64,000 bases of DNA from DASRQK01 sp964436635. GTDB lineage: Bacteria; Bacteroidota; Bacteroidia; Sphingobacteriales; Sphingobacteriaceae. Location: the NCBI GenBank assembly GCA_964436635.1, contig CAYTDM010000007.1, forward strand, positions 25,787 through 89,786, in the 5' to 3' direction. Shown piece after piece: positions 35,513 through 43,647 of the stretch; the stretch's first letter is position 1, and each line of letters opens with the position of its first letter. The notes beneath the pieces are model-generated. The model saw only the letters and a program-made list of their open reading frames with translations, was not told where the DNA came from and made no database searches. Position numbers and translations under genes: made by a program.

Positions 35513-36772
35513 ATGGATACAATTTGGTTGAAAGACATCTTGTCGAATTGGGGCGTCGATGAATTTTACGTAAAGTGGTTAAACTTAGGGGTGTTAATTT
35601 TCATAGCCCTGATCCTCTTGGTTGTCGTAGACTTTATTATTAAAAAATTTGTTGTTCCAAGCATTCTTCGCTTATCGCAAAAATCGAACACCCAATTTGA
35701 TGATCATTTAGTCGCAAATAAAACTTTTGTATACGTTTCGAGACTGATAATTTTCATTATTGCCAAGAATTTAATCTCCATCATTTTAGTTGATTTTAAA
35801 TCATCTATCCAATTTTGGCTGATCGTTTCTGATATCTTGATTCTGATTTGTTGGTATTTGATTCTCAAATCCTTTTTACGAACTATTAAAGACCATTTAA
35901 GTCAAAAAGAAGGATTTAGAGACAAACCACTGGGTAGTTATGTACAAGTGGCTGATATCGTGTTAGTGTTCATCGTAGCCATAGTTTTATTCACACTTTT
36001 AACTGGCAAAAACCCTTGGGCATTCTTAACAGCCATGGGTGCCGCTTCGGCGATTGCGATGTTAGTCTTTAAAGATACCATACTGGGATTTGTGGCCAGT
36101 ATTCAGGTTTCCGTAAATGACATGGTTCGCATTGGAGATTGGATTGAAATGCCTAAATACAATGCAGATGGAGATGTGATTGAAATCAATTTGAATACGG
36201 TGAAAGTTCAAAATTGGGACAAAACTATCACCACCATCCCTACCCATTATTTGGTAACGGATTCTTTTAAGAATTGGAGAGGCATGCAAGAAAGTGGTGG
36301 ACGCCGAATAAAACGTGCCATAAACATTAAAATTTCTTCCATCCGGTTCCTCCAAAATGATGAAATTGAAAAATTGAAAAAAATTCAATTATTAGCTCCT
36401 TATATTGCTGAACGACATAAAGAAATTGAGGAGCACAATCAAAAAACAGGCGCTGATCGGGAGATGTTAGTCAACGGAAGAAACATGACGAATATAGGGC
36501 TCTTTAGGGAGTACGTGAGCCGCTATATTCGGCATAACCCAAATATTAGACAAGACATGACCTTATTAGTACGGCAGCTGTCCCCTACTGAAAATGGATT
36601 GCCTTTGGAATTATATATGTTTACTGCCGACACGCGTTGGGCGGTGTATGAAAATATTTTATCGGATATTTTTGACCACTTGTTTGCAGCCATTAAGTAT
36701 TTTGACTTAGAGGTATTTGAATCTCCTGCATCCGACGATATTCGACAAGCTATTCAAACCTTCACAAAATAA
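35513..36772 (+). CDS. MscS-family mechanosensitive channel (YbdG-like)
   Basis: Small-conductance channel that releases solutes on osmotic downshock. It has 419 residues. Helices lie at about 25-45, 75-95, 100-120 and 145-165, followed by the pore-lining helix MGAASAIAMLVFKDTILGFVASIQVS (about 172-197). The beta-domain motif MVRIGDWIEMPKYNADGDVIEI comes next. The insertion in the C-terminal domain and the overall length fit the YbdG/YnaI branch. It is followed by a minus-strand terminator whose A-tract overlaps its stop. Confidence 0.92.
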   Translation: MDTIWLKDILSNWGVDEFYVKWLNLGVLIFIALILLVVVDFIIKKFVVPSILRLSQKSNTQFDDHLVANKTFVYVSRLIIFIIAKNLISIILVDFKSSIQFWLIVSDILILICWYLILKSFLRTIKDHLSQKEGFRDKPLGSYVQVADIVLVFIVAIVLFTLLTGKNPWAFLTAMGAASAIAMLVFKDTILGFVASIQVSVNDMVRIGDWIEMPKYNADGDVIEINLNTVKVQNWDKTITTIPTHYLVTDSFKNWRGMQESGGRRIKRAINIKISSIRFLQNDEIEKLKKIQLLAPYIAERHKEIEEHNQKTGADREMLVNGRNMTNIGLFREYVSRYIRHNPNIRQDMTLLVRQLSPTENGLPLELYMFTADTRWAVYENILSDIFDHLFAAIKYFDLEVFESPASDDIRQAIQTFTK

Positions 36773-36796
36773 AAAAAGCGATCTTAACGACCGCTT
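36770..36796 (-). terminator. terminator of the 167-residue gene
   Basis: On the minus strand AAGCGGTC/GATCGCTT (8 bp, one G-U pair, 5-base loop) is followed by seven U. The stop codon of the gene is inside the loop, so coding and termination overlap. Confidence 0.75.
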
Positions 36797-37287
36797 ACAT
36801 CACTGATGACCCTTCTTACTTCGTCTATGACGGATCGGGCCGCATCTTTCATTTTCTGATTTCCCTCGAAGTCCGCATCGTACGTCACCGTTTTGCTTTT
36901 ATCTTTATAATTATACTGCAAGACAAATCTTGGCACTTGACTCTGTGCAGAATCAAATGAAGTACCAGTCATGTCTTCAGGCAAATTCCAGAACCCTAAT
37001 TCTGCAGCTTTTCTATGCAGATATAACAAATCGTCATCCCGGAAACGCAAGGTGTCTGAAACTAATGAATCTTGTTGGTTTAAGTAAGTAAATATGCCCG
37101 TGGAAGAATCAAATTCATTCTTCAATGTGCCTTCGTCCCCATATTTTAGCACGATCGACTCAAAGTCGACCCAACGATAGGGAGCGTTGCTAATCATGGA
37201 GCTATAATAATAAAAGCAATACAAGAAGAAGGGAACGATGATACAGATGCCTAGAAAAATTTTTTTTGAACGTTCGCTCATTGCCAA
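36784..37287 (-). CDS. membrane-anchored hypothetical protein
   Basis: A 167-residue protein without a recognised family. After a basic N-terminus (MSERSKK) there is one transmembrane helix (about 9-30, IFLGICIIVPFFLYCFYYYSS). A beta-rich soluble domain follows, with FESIVLKYGDEGTLKNEFD, LRFRDDDLLYLHRKAAELGFWNLP and RFVLQYNYKDKSKTVTYDADF. The topology suggests a periplasmic domain. It is 104 bases after the S41 lipoprotein gene on the same strand. A YdhG/DUF-type lipid or cell-wall role cannot be supported. Confidence 0.65.
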   Translation of the reverse strand: MAMSERSKKIFLGICIIVPFFLYCFYYYSSMISNAPYRWVDFESIVLKYGDEGTLKNEFDSSTGIFTYLNQQDSLVSDTLRFRDDDLLYLHRKAAELGFWNLPEDMTGTSFDSAQSQVPRFVLQYNYKDKSKTVTYDADFEGNQKMKDAARSVIDEVRRVISDVSGR

Positions 37288-37391
37288 TGTGAATTTGTTA
37301 GTAGTTTAAATAAATATTTAATAAAAAATACATGCCGGATTTGAATAATAATAATAAAAATATATACCGGTAGATCAATAAATGCTCTTCA

Positions 37392-38831
37392 TTAATTTTT
37401 CCCAAAGATAAACATGTCTTTGATGCCTCGACGATCTAATTTGTAATTTAAATCCTTTCTGTCCGGCGCAGCCATTCTTTTATTAGAATTATCCATTAAT
37501 AAAGGGCCAGTAGCAGGAGGAAATGTCCCGTGTTGTATATGATGCAAGGCTGCCGCTGTCATGTTTTCTGTTGGATCGCCAAAATCAACATTCAACCCAT
37601 CTTTCGCATAAAAATCCACCTCCATGCCATCATAAAAATCGCCAAAGTTATTTGCATTCACCGTTTGGAACGACACCGCATAAAGATCCACCCCCATAAT
37701 GTTCCAACCAAAATACCCTACCGGCTTGCCGTAGGTATTTCCATCCCCCACCAGCTTGACATCCACATAAGGAGTTAAGTTATTAATGAGTAATTCACTC
37801 GCAGAAGCCGTACTTCCTGTAACCAGAAAATAAATGCGATTTGGATTTAAGGCGTTTGTTTTATTATAATAATTTGGCCTAAATAAAAATAAATGATATC
37901 CGTCAAACATTAAAGAACGATTGATAATGTAATCATTCATTAAACTATTATTCGCTGAGGTAGGAGCGATCAAATTCGACAAATAATCTGCGGTACTGAC
38001 ATCTCCACCACTGTTATAGCGTAAATCCACGATCAGTTTGGTGACTCCAGCTGCCGCAAAATTATTCATGATGGTTAATAGTTGCGTGCGCACAGTTTGG
38101 GTAGAAACAAACAAATTGAACGCTAAATATCCTATCTTTTGTCCTGGTATATCAAAAATTTGGTGCGCTAAAATGGGTCGGATGGGGTAACTACCTCGTT
38201 GAAGTACCAAGGAGCGCTCTTGTCCCTCTGGACTTTTAACCCGTAACTGAATGGTGGAAGATTCGTATAAAGCATTAAATAAAAACTCGTAATTATCGTT
38301 TTCCATGCTTTGTAATGACAAGTCACGACGACCGTTTATTTCAACGATTTGCCAGCCCCTTCTTAATCCGGATTGATAGGCTGGAGATCCTTCGTCCACT
38401 AATTTCACAAATAGTTCTTGTTCAGAATAATACCGCACATCAAAACCAAAACTACCCGATATCCCTTCGACCGTTTCTTGGCGAATAGTGCCTTGTCGGT
38501 CTAAAAAACTATAACGGTCTATGAGTTGTCCATTCGGCTTTTTGGCATACTTTTTCAATTCAGCAAGCACCTGATCTGCTGTTCTAAAGATATGAGGATT
38601 GAAGTTTTGCGGTAGCTGATTTTGCCACAAATAAAAATAATTTGTAAAATAATGTACTGAATCTCTCAATTTCCCTTCAGAAGAATGCTGTAAATAATCA
38701 TACGCATCCACAGGATCTCCATCCACGCCTACTTGTGGACGAGCGGGAATGATCAGGTCGCTACTTTCCTTCTCACAACTTGAGAAAATGAACGCCGAAA
38801 TGGCGATCCACACTATGCTTTTTATTTTCAT
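37392..38831 (-). CDS. S41 family peptidase, lipoprotein
   Basis: C-terminal-processing-type serine protease of 479 residues. A lipobox (AFIFSSC, Cys19) gives a lipoprotein anchor. A leader helical region follows, then a PDZ domain (about 130-200, GSFGFDVRYYSEQELFVKLVDEG, then SGLRRGWQIVEING) and the S41 core with LIVDLRYNSGGDVSTADYL. The nucleophile is in TGSTASASELLINNL. The lysine of the Ser/Lys dyad lies further on. It is clearly smaller than the tricorn-like enzyme at 18 kb. It lies 30 bases downstream of the HAD-like gene. Confidence 0.9.
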   Translation of the reverse strand: MKIKSIVWIAISAFIFSSCEKESSDLIIPARPQVGVDGDPVDAYDYLQHSSEGKLRDSVHYFTNYFYLWQNQLPQNFNPHIFRTADQVLAELKKYAKKPNGQLIDRYSFLDRQGTIRQETVEGISGSFGFDVRYYSEQELFVKLVDEGSPAYQSGLRRGWQIVEINGRRDLSLQSMENDNYEFLFNALYESSTIQLRVKSPEGQERSLVLQRGSYPIRPILAHQIFDIPGQKIGYLAFNLFVSTQTVRTQLLTIMNNFAAAGVTKLIVDLRYNSGGDVSTADYLSNLIAPTSANNSLMNDYIINRSLMFDGYHLFLFRPNYYNKTNALNPNRIYFLVTGSTASASELLINNLTPYVDVKLVGDGNTYGKPVGYFGWNIMGVDLYAVSFQTVNANNFGDFYDGMEVDFYAKDGLNVDFGDPTENMTAAALHHIQHGTFPPATGPLLMDNSNKRMAAPDRKDLNYKLDRRGIKDMFIFGKN

Positions 38832-38861
38832 CCTAAATATTCTTTTATTTCCTTTGGCAAA

Positions 38862-39470
38862 TTAGAAAGGAAACACTTCCAAATTTAATCGTTTTGACTC
38901 TTCTATAACCAAATGGGAATGGCCGATGTATGCTACATCTTTGGCTTCCATTTTTAGATCTTCTAATATGTATGCCAATGACTCAAATTTTTTAAATCTT
39001 AATTCGTCTTCAAAATACAACTTCATCGTGGGTTTTACTGAACCCCAATCAATTTGCTTAATTTTATTTAGTTGCATCATGGGATCTCCTGCAACTAATA
39101 TACAAACTTCTTTATTTTCAAGTTGCATTTGCTGGATGATTTGCGCAATATGCGGGAATAGCAATAACTTCAATGGAAGCTGTGCCTGATGGTGTAATCG
39201 ATCGAAATTTTCTTTAAAATCCAATATTTGAGGATATGTTTGGGCGACCTGCTGAAAAACATCGTCTTCCCCCTGATCCTCATAAACACGTTTAAAGGCA
39301 TTTAATAAGTCCTGGGCATTGGGCTCGTAATTTGTGAATTCCACGAAATTTGAAAAAAGGTAGTAAACTTGAAGGAGAAAATCTCGTTTTGGGAATAACA
39401 CCTCATCCAAGCCGAAAATTAAGGCCTTTTTAGATAGGAATTTGTCTGTATGAATTTGCGATTGGGTCAT
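38862..39470 (-). CDS. HAD-like hydrolase
   Basis: Haloacid dehalogenase-superfamily protein of 202 residues. The N-terminal motif I region is KALIFGLDEVLFPKRDF, where the usual DxDxT appears as GLDEV; only the second aspartate is kept, so the nucleophile may be missing. A helical cap follows, then CILVAGDPMMQLNKIKQI (motif II-like) and VAYIGHSHLVIEESKRL (motif IV-like). It could be an inactive relative or use an unusual motif. It lies 21 bases after the unknown gene at 39.5 kb and 30 before the S41 gene. Confidence 0.65.
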   Translation of the reverse strand: MTQSQIHTDKFLSKKALIFGLDEVLFPKRDFLLQVYYLFSNFVEFTNYEPNAQDLLNAFKRVYEDQGEDDVFQQVAQTYPQILDFKENFDRLHHQAQLPLKLLLFPHIAQIIQQMQLENKEVCILVAGDPMMQLNKIKQIDWGSVKPTMKLYFEDELRFKKFESLAYILEDLKMEAKDVAYIGHSHLVIEESKRLNLEVFPF

Positions 39471-39491
39471 AAATTATAGATGGTTTAGCGA

Positions 39492-40043
39492 CTAACGCGC
39501 AAAACATGGCAAATAAGCTCCTGCGTCATTTTTGATAAAAACACCCGAGTAAGACGCATCTTGTGTCGAGGCATCTTCGAACGATTTATTTTCAGACGAT
39601 TGATTTTCAGACGATTGATTTTCGGACGATTGATCTTGCAGCAATGCTCCTTCCTTGAAAAGCCACAAAGATTGGTCTCTCGTAGGCTGAATCATCACTT
39701 CTTGATCCGAAAAATGCTGCAGGTCGGGTGCTAAAATTTGAATCCCATATTCTTCAAAAAGGGTTTTTGCTCCTACAAGGATCATCGCCTCTTCCCTATT
39801 TAAAGGCATAAAATAATTGGCATGTAAATCCAAGCATAGTTTTAACGCTACGTGGATAAAGGCCGCATCATCATGTTTAGGTAATTGAAAATAGTCTCCT
39901 GCTGAAAGCAATGGACTAGGAATTTCCTGTTGGTCCGCAAATTTTCGATTCCAATCTTTGAAAAACAAATTGGCTACCCGCTGTGTAAAGGGATGAATAC
40001 CTTCGGATAATAAAACAGTTCTAATGGGCTGTTGAATACTCAT
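39492..40043 (-). CDS. unknown protein, possible pre-ATP-grasp domain with QSSEN repeat
   Basis: A 183-residue cytosolic protein with no named family. The first 110 residues look like the Rossmann-like domain that precedes ATP-grasp domains (TVLLSEGIHPFTQRVANLF, then NYFMPLNREEAMILVGAKTLFEEYGIQILAPD). No ATP-grasp domain follows. Residues about 138-157 are four tandem QSSEN-type pentapeptides (15-bp repeats), and the tail YSGVFIKNDAGAYLPC ends the protein. It lies 48 bases after lolD and 21 before the HAD gene. Confidence 0.55.
   Translation of the reverse strand: MSIQQPIRTVLLSEGIHPFTQRVANLFFKDWNRKFADQQEIPSPLLSAGDYFQLPKHDDAAFIHVALKLCLDLHANYFMPLNREEAMILVGAKTLFEEYGIQILAPDLQHFSDQEVMIQPTRDQSLWLFKEGALLQDQSSENQSSENQSSENKSFEDASTQDASYSGVFIKNDAGAYLPCFAR
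39573..39632. repeat. 15-bp in-frame coding repeat (QSSEN)
   Basis: On the minus strand CAATCGTCtGAAAAT is repeated in three near-identical copies plus one degenerate copy (39573-39587). The period is a multiple of three, so copy-number change keeps the reading frame. Confidence 0.9.
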
Positions 40044-40091
40044 TGATTCGATTCGTTCAAGTTGTTTTCCACCAAATTCTATTGCTAAAAA

Positions 40092-40754
40092 TCATTCACC
40101 CGCTGACACGATTAAACCATCTTTCATATGGATCGTGCGATCAGAAATCTTAGCAAGATCCTCGTTATGGGTGACCACCACAAATGTTTGATTTAATTCA
40201 TCCCTTAATTTCATGAATAATTGGTGCAAGGATGTGGCATTTTCAGAGTCTAAATTACCTGAGGGTTCGTCAGCTAAAACAATAGCGGGCTGGTTAATTA
40301 GTGCTCGTGCCACAGCAACTCGTTGTTGCTCGCCGCCAGAAAGTTGATTTGGTTTATGATGAGCACGGTGTTCGACCCCTAATAATTGCAACAATTCCAT
40401 TGCTTTACGCTCGGCATCTTTTTTACTTACCTGATTAATAAATGCAGGAATACACACATTTTCTAACGCTGAAAATTCAGGCAGTAAATGATGAAATTGA
40501 AAAATAAATCCAATATGACGGTTACGAAATGAACTTAAGGCTTTTGAATTTAAACGCTGAACATCTGTGTTATTCAAAGTAATAGACCCCTGATCAGCTT
40601 GGTCTAAGGTGCCTATAATGTGTAAAAGTGTACTTTTACCAGCCCCTGAAGCACCGACTAATGAAACAATCTCTCCTCGTTCAACCGTTAAGTCCACACC
40701 TTTTAATATGAGGAGATCCCCATAAGATTTGTAAATACCCTTCGCTTGCAACAT
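40092..40754 (-). CDS. lolD: lipoprotein-releasing ABC transporter ATPase (LolD-like)
   Basis: ATPase of a MacB/LolCDE-type exporter, 220 residues from the ATG at 40754 (the frame opens earlier at 40796 without similarity). Walker A is GASGAGKST, the Q-loop region is QFHHLLPEFSALENV, the signature is LSGGEQQRVAVARAL, Walker B is VLADEPSG and the H-loop is VVVTHNE. Members of this family hoist lipoproteins from the inner membrane or extrude substrates; the permease is not in this window. Its Walker A/helix codons contain a 17-bp palindrome identical to one at the sucC promoter. Confidence 0.9.
   Translation of the reverse strand: MLQAKGIYKSYGDLLILKGVDLTVERGEIVSLVGASGAGKSTLLHIIGTLDQADQGSITLNNTDVQRLNSKALSSFRNRHIGFIFQFHHLLPEFSALENVCIPAFINQVSKKDAERKAMELLQLLGVEHRAHHKPNQLSGGEQQRVAVARALINQPAIVLADEPSGNLDSENATSLHQLFMKLRDELNQTFVVVTHNEDLAKISDRTIHMKDGLIVSAGE
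40623..40639. promoter_or_regulatory. distal copy of 17-bp palindrome inside lolD
   Basis: TAAAAGTGTACTTTTAC, an AAAAGT/ACTTTT dyad with a 2-base centre, encodes part of the lolD GKSTLLH segment. It is identical to the site on the sucC promoter 199 bp away, about 19 helical turns. Confidence 0.5.
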
Positions 40755-40759
40755 AAAAG

Positions 40760-40767
40760 CAAAGGTA
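40760..40767 (-). promoter_or_regulatory. -7 box of lolD
   Basis: TACCTTTG on the minus strand matches TAnnTTTG exactly, with five bases to the ATG, again almost leaderless. Confidence 0.5.
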
Positions 40768-40778
40768 AGGAATTTCAC

Positions 40779-40812
40779 ATTAACTTGATGATTCACTTAA
40801 ATTAACTTGATG
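40779..40812. repeat. two ATTAACTTGATG direct repeats
   Basis: Identical 12-base copies at 40779-40790 and 40801-40812, 22 bases apart (two helical turns), lie between lolD and sucC. The second overlaps the -33 region of sucC, a layout typical of an activator binding site. Confidence 0.6.
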
Positions 40813-40838
40813 TTTACGGTTTAAAAGTGTACTTTTAC
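40806..40838 (+). promoter_or_regulatory. sucC promoter overlaid by palindrome
   Basis: CTTG (40806-40809), a 20-base spacer and TACTTTTA (40830-40837, one mismatch to TAnnTTTG). The -7 box lies inside the palindrome TAAAAGTGTACTTTTAC (40822-40838). The leader is about 13 bases to the ATG. Confidence 0.55.
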
Positions 40839-40854
40839 AGCAAATTTTTTCATA

Positions 40855-42045
40855 ATGAATATTCACGAATATCAAGGTAAAGAAATACTGAAAAGTTTCG
40901 GTGTACGCGTGCAAGAAGGCATCGTGGTAGACACCCCGGAAGAAGCTGTTGAAGCAGCAAAAAAATTGAAAGAAGACTTCAATTCCGATTGGGTTGTGGT
41001 CAAAGCTCAAATTCACGCTGGTGGACGTGGAAAAGGTGGTGGTGTTAAATTAGCTAAAAACCACGACGAGGTATTACAACGTGCTACTGACATCATCGGT
41101 ATGCAACTAGTAACTCCACAAACAGGTCCTGAAGGCAAGAAAGTAAATAAAGTATTAATAGCTCAAGATGTTTACTATCCTGGAGAAAGTGAAACAAAAG
41201 AGTTCTACATGTCTGTTTTATTAGACCGTGCTACTGGTCGTAATATCATCATGTACTCTACTGAAGGTGGTATGGACATCGAAGAGGTGGCTGAAAAAAC
41301 TCCTCATTTGATTTTCAAAGAAGAAATCGATCCTAAAGTAGGTTTACAAGGTTTCCAAGCACGTAAGATTGCTTTCAACTTAGGTTTATCTGGTGCTGCA
41401 CACAAAGACATGGTAAAATTCGTAGCTGCTTTATATAAAGCATACGATTCTATCGATGCATCGATGTTTGAAATCAACCCTGTATTAAAAACTTCAGATG
41501 ATAAAATTTTAGCGGTAGATGCTAAAGTAAACTTAGATGAGAATGCTTTGTACCGTCATGCTGATATCGCTGCAATGCGTGACATCACAGAAGAAGATCC
41601 AACTGAAGTAGAAGCTGGTGAGTCGAACTTAAACTATGTAAAACTTGACGGTAACGTAGGTTGTATGGTGAATGGTGCGGGTCTTGCGATGGCGACTATG
41701 GATATCATCAAATTAGCTGGTGGTGAGCCTGCTAACTTCTTAGACGTAGGTGGTACTGCAAATGCTGAAACAGTGAAAGCTGGTTTCAACATCATTTTGA
41801 AAGATCCAAATGTAAAAGCAATCTTAATCAACATCTTTGGTGGAATCGTTCGTTGTGACCGTGTAGCCCAAGGTGTGATCGATGCTTACCAAGAAATTGG
41901 AAATATTCCAGTTCCAATTATTGTTCGCTTACAAGGTACAAATGCTGAAGAAGCGAAAAAATTAATTGACGAATCTGGATTGGAAGTTTTCTCGGCAATT
42001 CAATTAAAAGAAGCTGCTGATTTGGTGACCAAAGTGTTGAATTAA
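40855..42045 (+). CDS. sucC: succinyl-CoA synthetase beta subunit (ADP-forming)
   Basis: ATP-grasp subunit of succinyl-CoA synthetase, which makes ATP from succinyl-CoA in the TCA cycle. It has 396 residues. MNIHEYQGKEIL is the family start. QIHAGGRGKGGGVKLAK (about 44-60) is the nucleotide-binding glycine-rich part, and EINPVLKTSDDKILAVDAK the metal/substrate region. NGAGLAMATMDIIKLAGG, LDVGGTA and INIFGGIVRCD close the CoA/phosphate site. sucD is not adjacent, so the alpha subunit must lie elsewhere. Codons are simpler than in its neighbours (many GGT, GCT, AAA), as expected for a strongly expressed gene. Confidence 0.97.
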   Translation: MNIHEYQGKEILKSFGVRVQEGIVVDTPEEAVEAAKKLKEDFNSDWVVVKAQIHAGGRGKGGGVKLAKNHDEVLQRATDIIGMQLVTPQTGPEGKKVNKVLIAQDVYYPGESETKEFYMSVLLDRATGRNIIMYSTEGGMDIEEVAEKTPHLIFKEEIDPKVGLQGFQARKIAFNLGLSGAAHKDMVKFVAALYKAYDSIDASMFEINPVLKTSDDKILAVDAKVNLDENALYRHADIAAMRDITEEDPTEVEAGESNLNYVKLDGNVGCMVNGAGLAMATMDIIKLAGGEPANFLDVGGTANAETVKAGFNIILKDPNVKAILINIFGGIVRCDRVAQGVIDAYQEIGNIPVPIIVRLQGTNAEEAKKLIDESGLEVFSAIQLKEAADLVTKVLN

Positions 42046-42050
42046 TTCAC

Positions 42051-43496
42051 ATGAAACACACGCGGATTAAAGAATTATTGGCAGCTAGTGATTTTGGAAG
42101 AACTGTCCTTGTAAAAGGTTGGGTTAAAACTTTCAGAAACAATCAGTTTATTGCCCTAAATGATGGGTCTAGCTTAGCAAATATTCAGGTGGTGGTCGAT
42201 TTTCGAAGTACCGATGAAGCCATCTTAAAACGCATCACTACAGGTGCAGCTATTGCAGTAACTGGTACATTAGTAGAATCTCTTGGAAAAGGCCAAAACG
42301 TAGAAGTTAAAGCTGAAAAGGTAGAAATTTTAGGGGATAGTGATCCTGAAAAATTTCCATTGCAGCCGAAAAAGCATAGTTTAGAGTTTCTTCGAGAAAT
42401 CGCGCATTTACGCTTTAGAACAAATACGTTTAACGCTATTTTCAAGGTAAGGAACGCACTTTCCTATGCCATTCATAACTTTTTCTTTGAAAAAGGTTTT
42501 GTTTATATGCACACGCCGATCATAACAGGTTCGGATGCAGAAGGTGCTGGGGAAATGTTCCGAGTAACGACGCTGGATTTAGATAATTTACCTCGTAATG
42601 AGGATGGTTCGGTGAACTTTAAGGAGGATTTCTTTGGAAAATCTACTAATTTAACCGTTTCTGGCCAACTTGAAGGTGAATTAGCCGCCATGGGGTTGGG
42701 TAATATTTACACCTTTGGCCCTACTTTCCGTGCAGAAAACTCAAACACAACACGCCATTTGGCGGAGTTTTGGATGATCGAACCGGAAATGGCATTCTAC
42801 GATTTAGACGATAACATGGATTTAGCAGAAGAATTGCTAAAGTATGTTATTCGTTTTGCTATGGATCGTTGTCCAGAAGAAATCGAATTCCTGAAAAACC
42901 GTTTATTGGAAGAGGAAAAATCAAAACCTCAACAAGAACGATCTGAATTTAATTTGACTGAAAAATTAGCGTTTTGCTTAAATAATGATTTTGAACGCAT
43001 TTCCTATACAGAGGCGATCGAAATTTTGCGAAGCAGCAAACCAAATCAGAAAAAGCAATTTAAATATTTAATTGATGGTTGGGGAGCTGATTTACAATCG
43101 GAGCACGAGCGCTATTTGGTAGAGAAGCATTTCAAAAAACCGGTGATTTTGACGGACTACCCTTCAGATATCAAAGCGTTTTACATGCGTCAAAATGAGC
43201 CAGATGCTCAAGGACGTCGTACCGTACGGGCCATGGACATCCTTTTCCCGGGAATCGGTGAAATGGTAGGCGGATCACAACGAGAAGAGCGCTATGATGT
43301 GTTGGTGAATCGCATGGAAGAAATGGGCGTACCGAAAGAAGAATTGGATTGGTTTTTAGATACTCGAAGATTCGGAACGGTACCACATTCAGGTTTTGGA
43401 GTTGGCTTCGAACGATTAGTTTTATTCGTAACGGGTATGACAAATATTCGAGATGTGATTCCATTCCCGAGAACTCCTAAAAACGCAGAGTTTTAA
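42051..43496 (+). CDS. asnS: asparaginyl-tRNA synthetase
   Basis: Charges tRNA-Asn; class IIb synthetase of 481 residues. An N-terminal OB-fold (VLVKGWVKTFRNNQFIALNDGS) is followed by the catalytic domain. Motif 2 is FRAENSNTTRHLAEFWMIEPEMAF, and motif 3 is FGVGFERLVLFVTGMTNIRDVIPFPRTP. GEMVGGSQREERYDVL is typical. The start is 5 bases after the sucC stop, so the two share a transcript ended by a strong hairpin. Confidence 0.97.
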   Translation: MKHTRIKELLAASDFGRTVLVKGWVKTFRNNQFIALNDGSSLANIQVVVDFRSTDEAILKRITTGAAIAVTGTLVESLGKGQNVEVKAEKVEILGDSDPEKFPLQPKKHSLEFLREIAHLRFRTNTFNAIFKVRNALSYAIHNFFFEKGFVYMHTPIITGSDAEGAGEMFRVTTLDLDNLPRNEDGSVNFKEDFFGKSTNLTVSGQLEGELAAMGLGNIYTFGPTFRAENSNTTRHLAEFWMIEPEMAFYDLDDNMDLAEELLKYVIRFAMDRCPEEIEFLKNRLLEEEKSKPQQERSEFNLTEKLAFCLNNDFERISYTEAIEILRSSKPNQKKQFKYLIDGWGADLQSEHERYLVEKHFKKPVILTDYPSDIKAFYMRQNEPDAQGRRTVRAMDILFPGIGEMVGGSQREERYDVLVNRMEEMGVPKEELDWFLDTRRFGTVPHSGFGVGFERLVLFVTGMTNIRDVIPFPRTPKNAEF

Positions 43497-43542
43497 AATT
43501 TTATAAAGTAAAATTATATATAAAATTATATAAATTCATTTT

Positions 43543-43583
43543 ATTAAAAAGGGCTGTTTACCATGTAAGCAGCCCTTTTTAAT
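43543..43583. terminator. 19-bp hairpin between asnS and the giant gene
   Basis: Arms 43543-43561 and 43565-43583 pair over 19 bases with one G-U and a 3-base loop, with core AAAAAGGGCTG/CAGCCCTTTTT. The A/T-rich ends make it a two-way terminator for the convergent asnS and giant-protein transcripts. Confidence 0.88.
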
Positions 43584-43647
43584 AAACAACGTAAAATGGA
43601 AAATTTGAAAATATTTAAGCTTCCGAAAATCTTTTCAAAGTGAAAAA

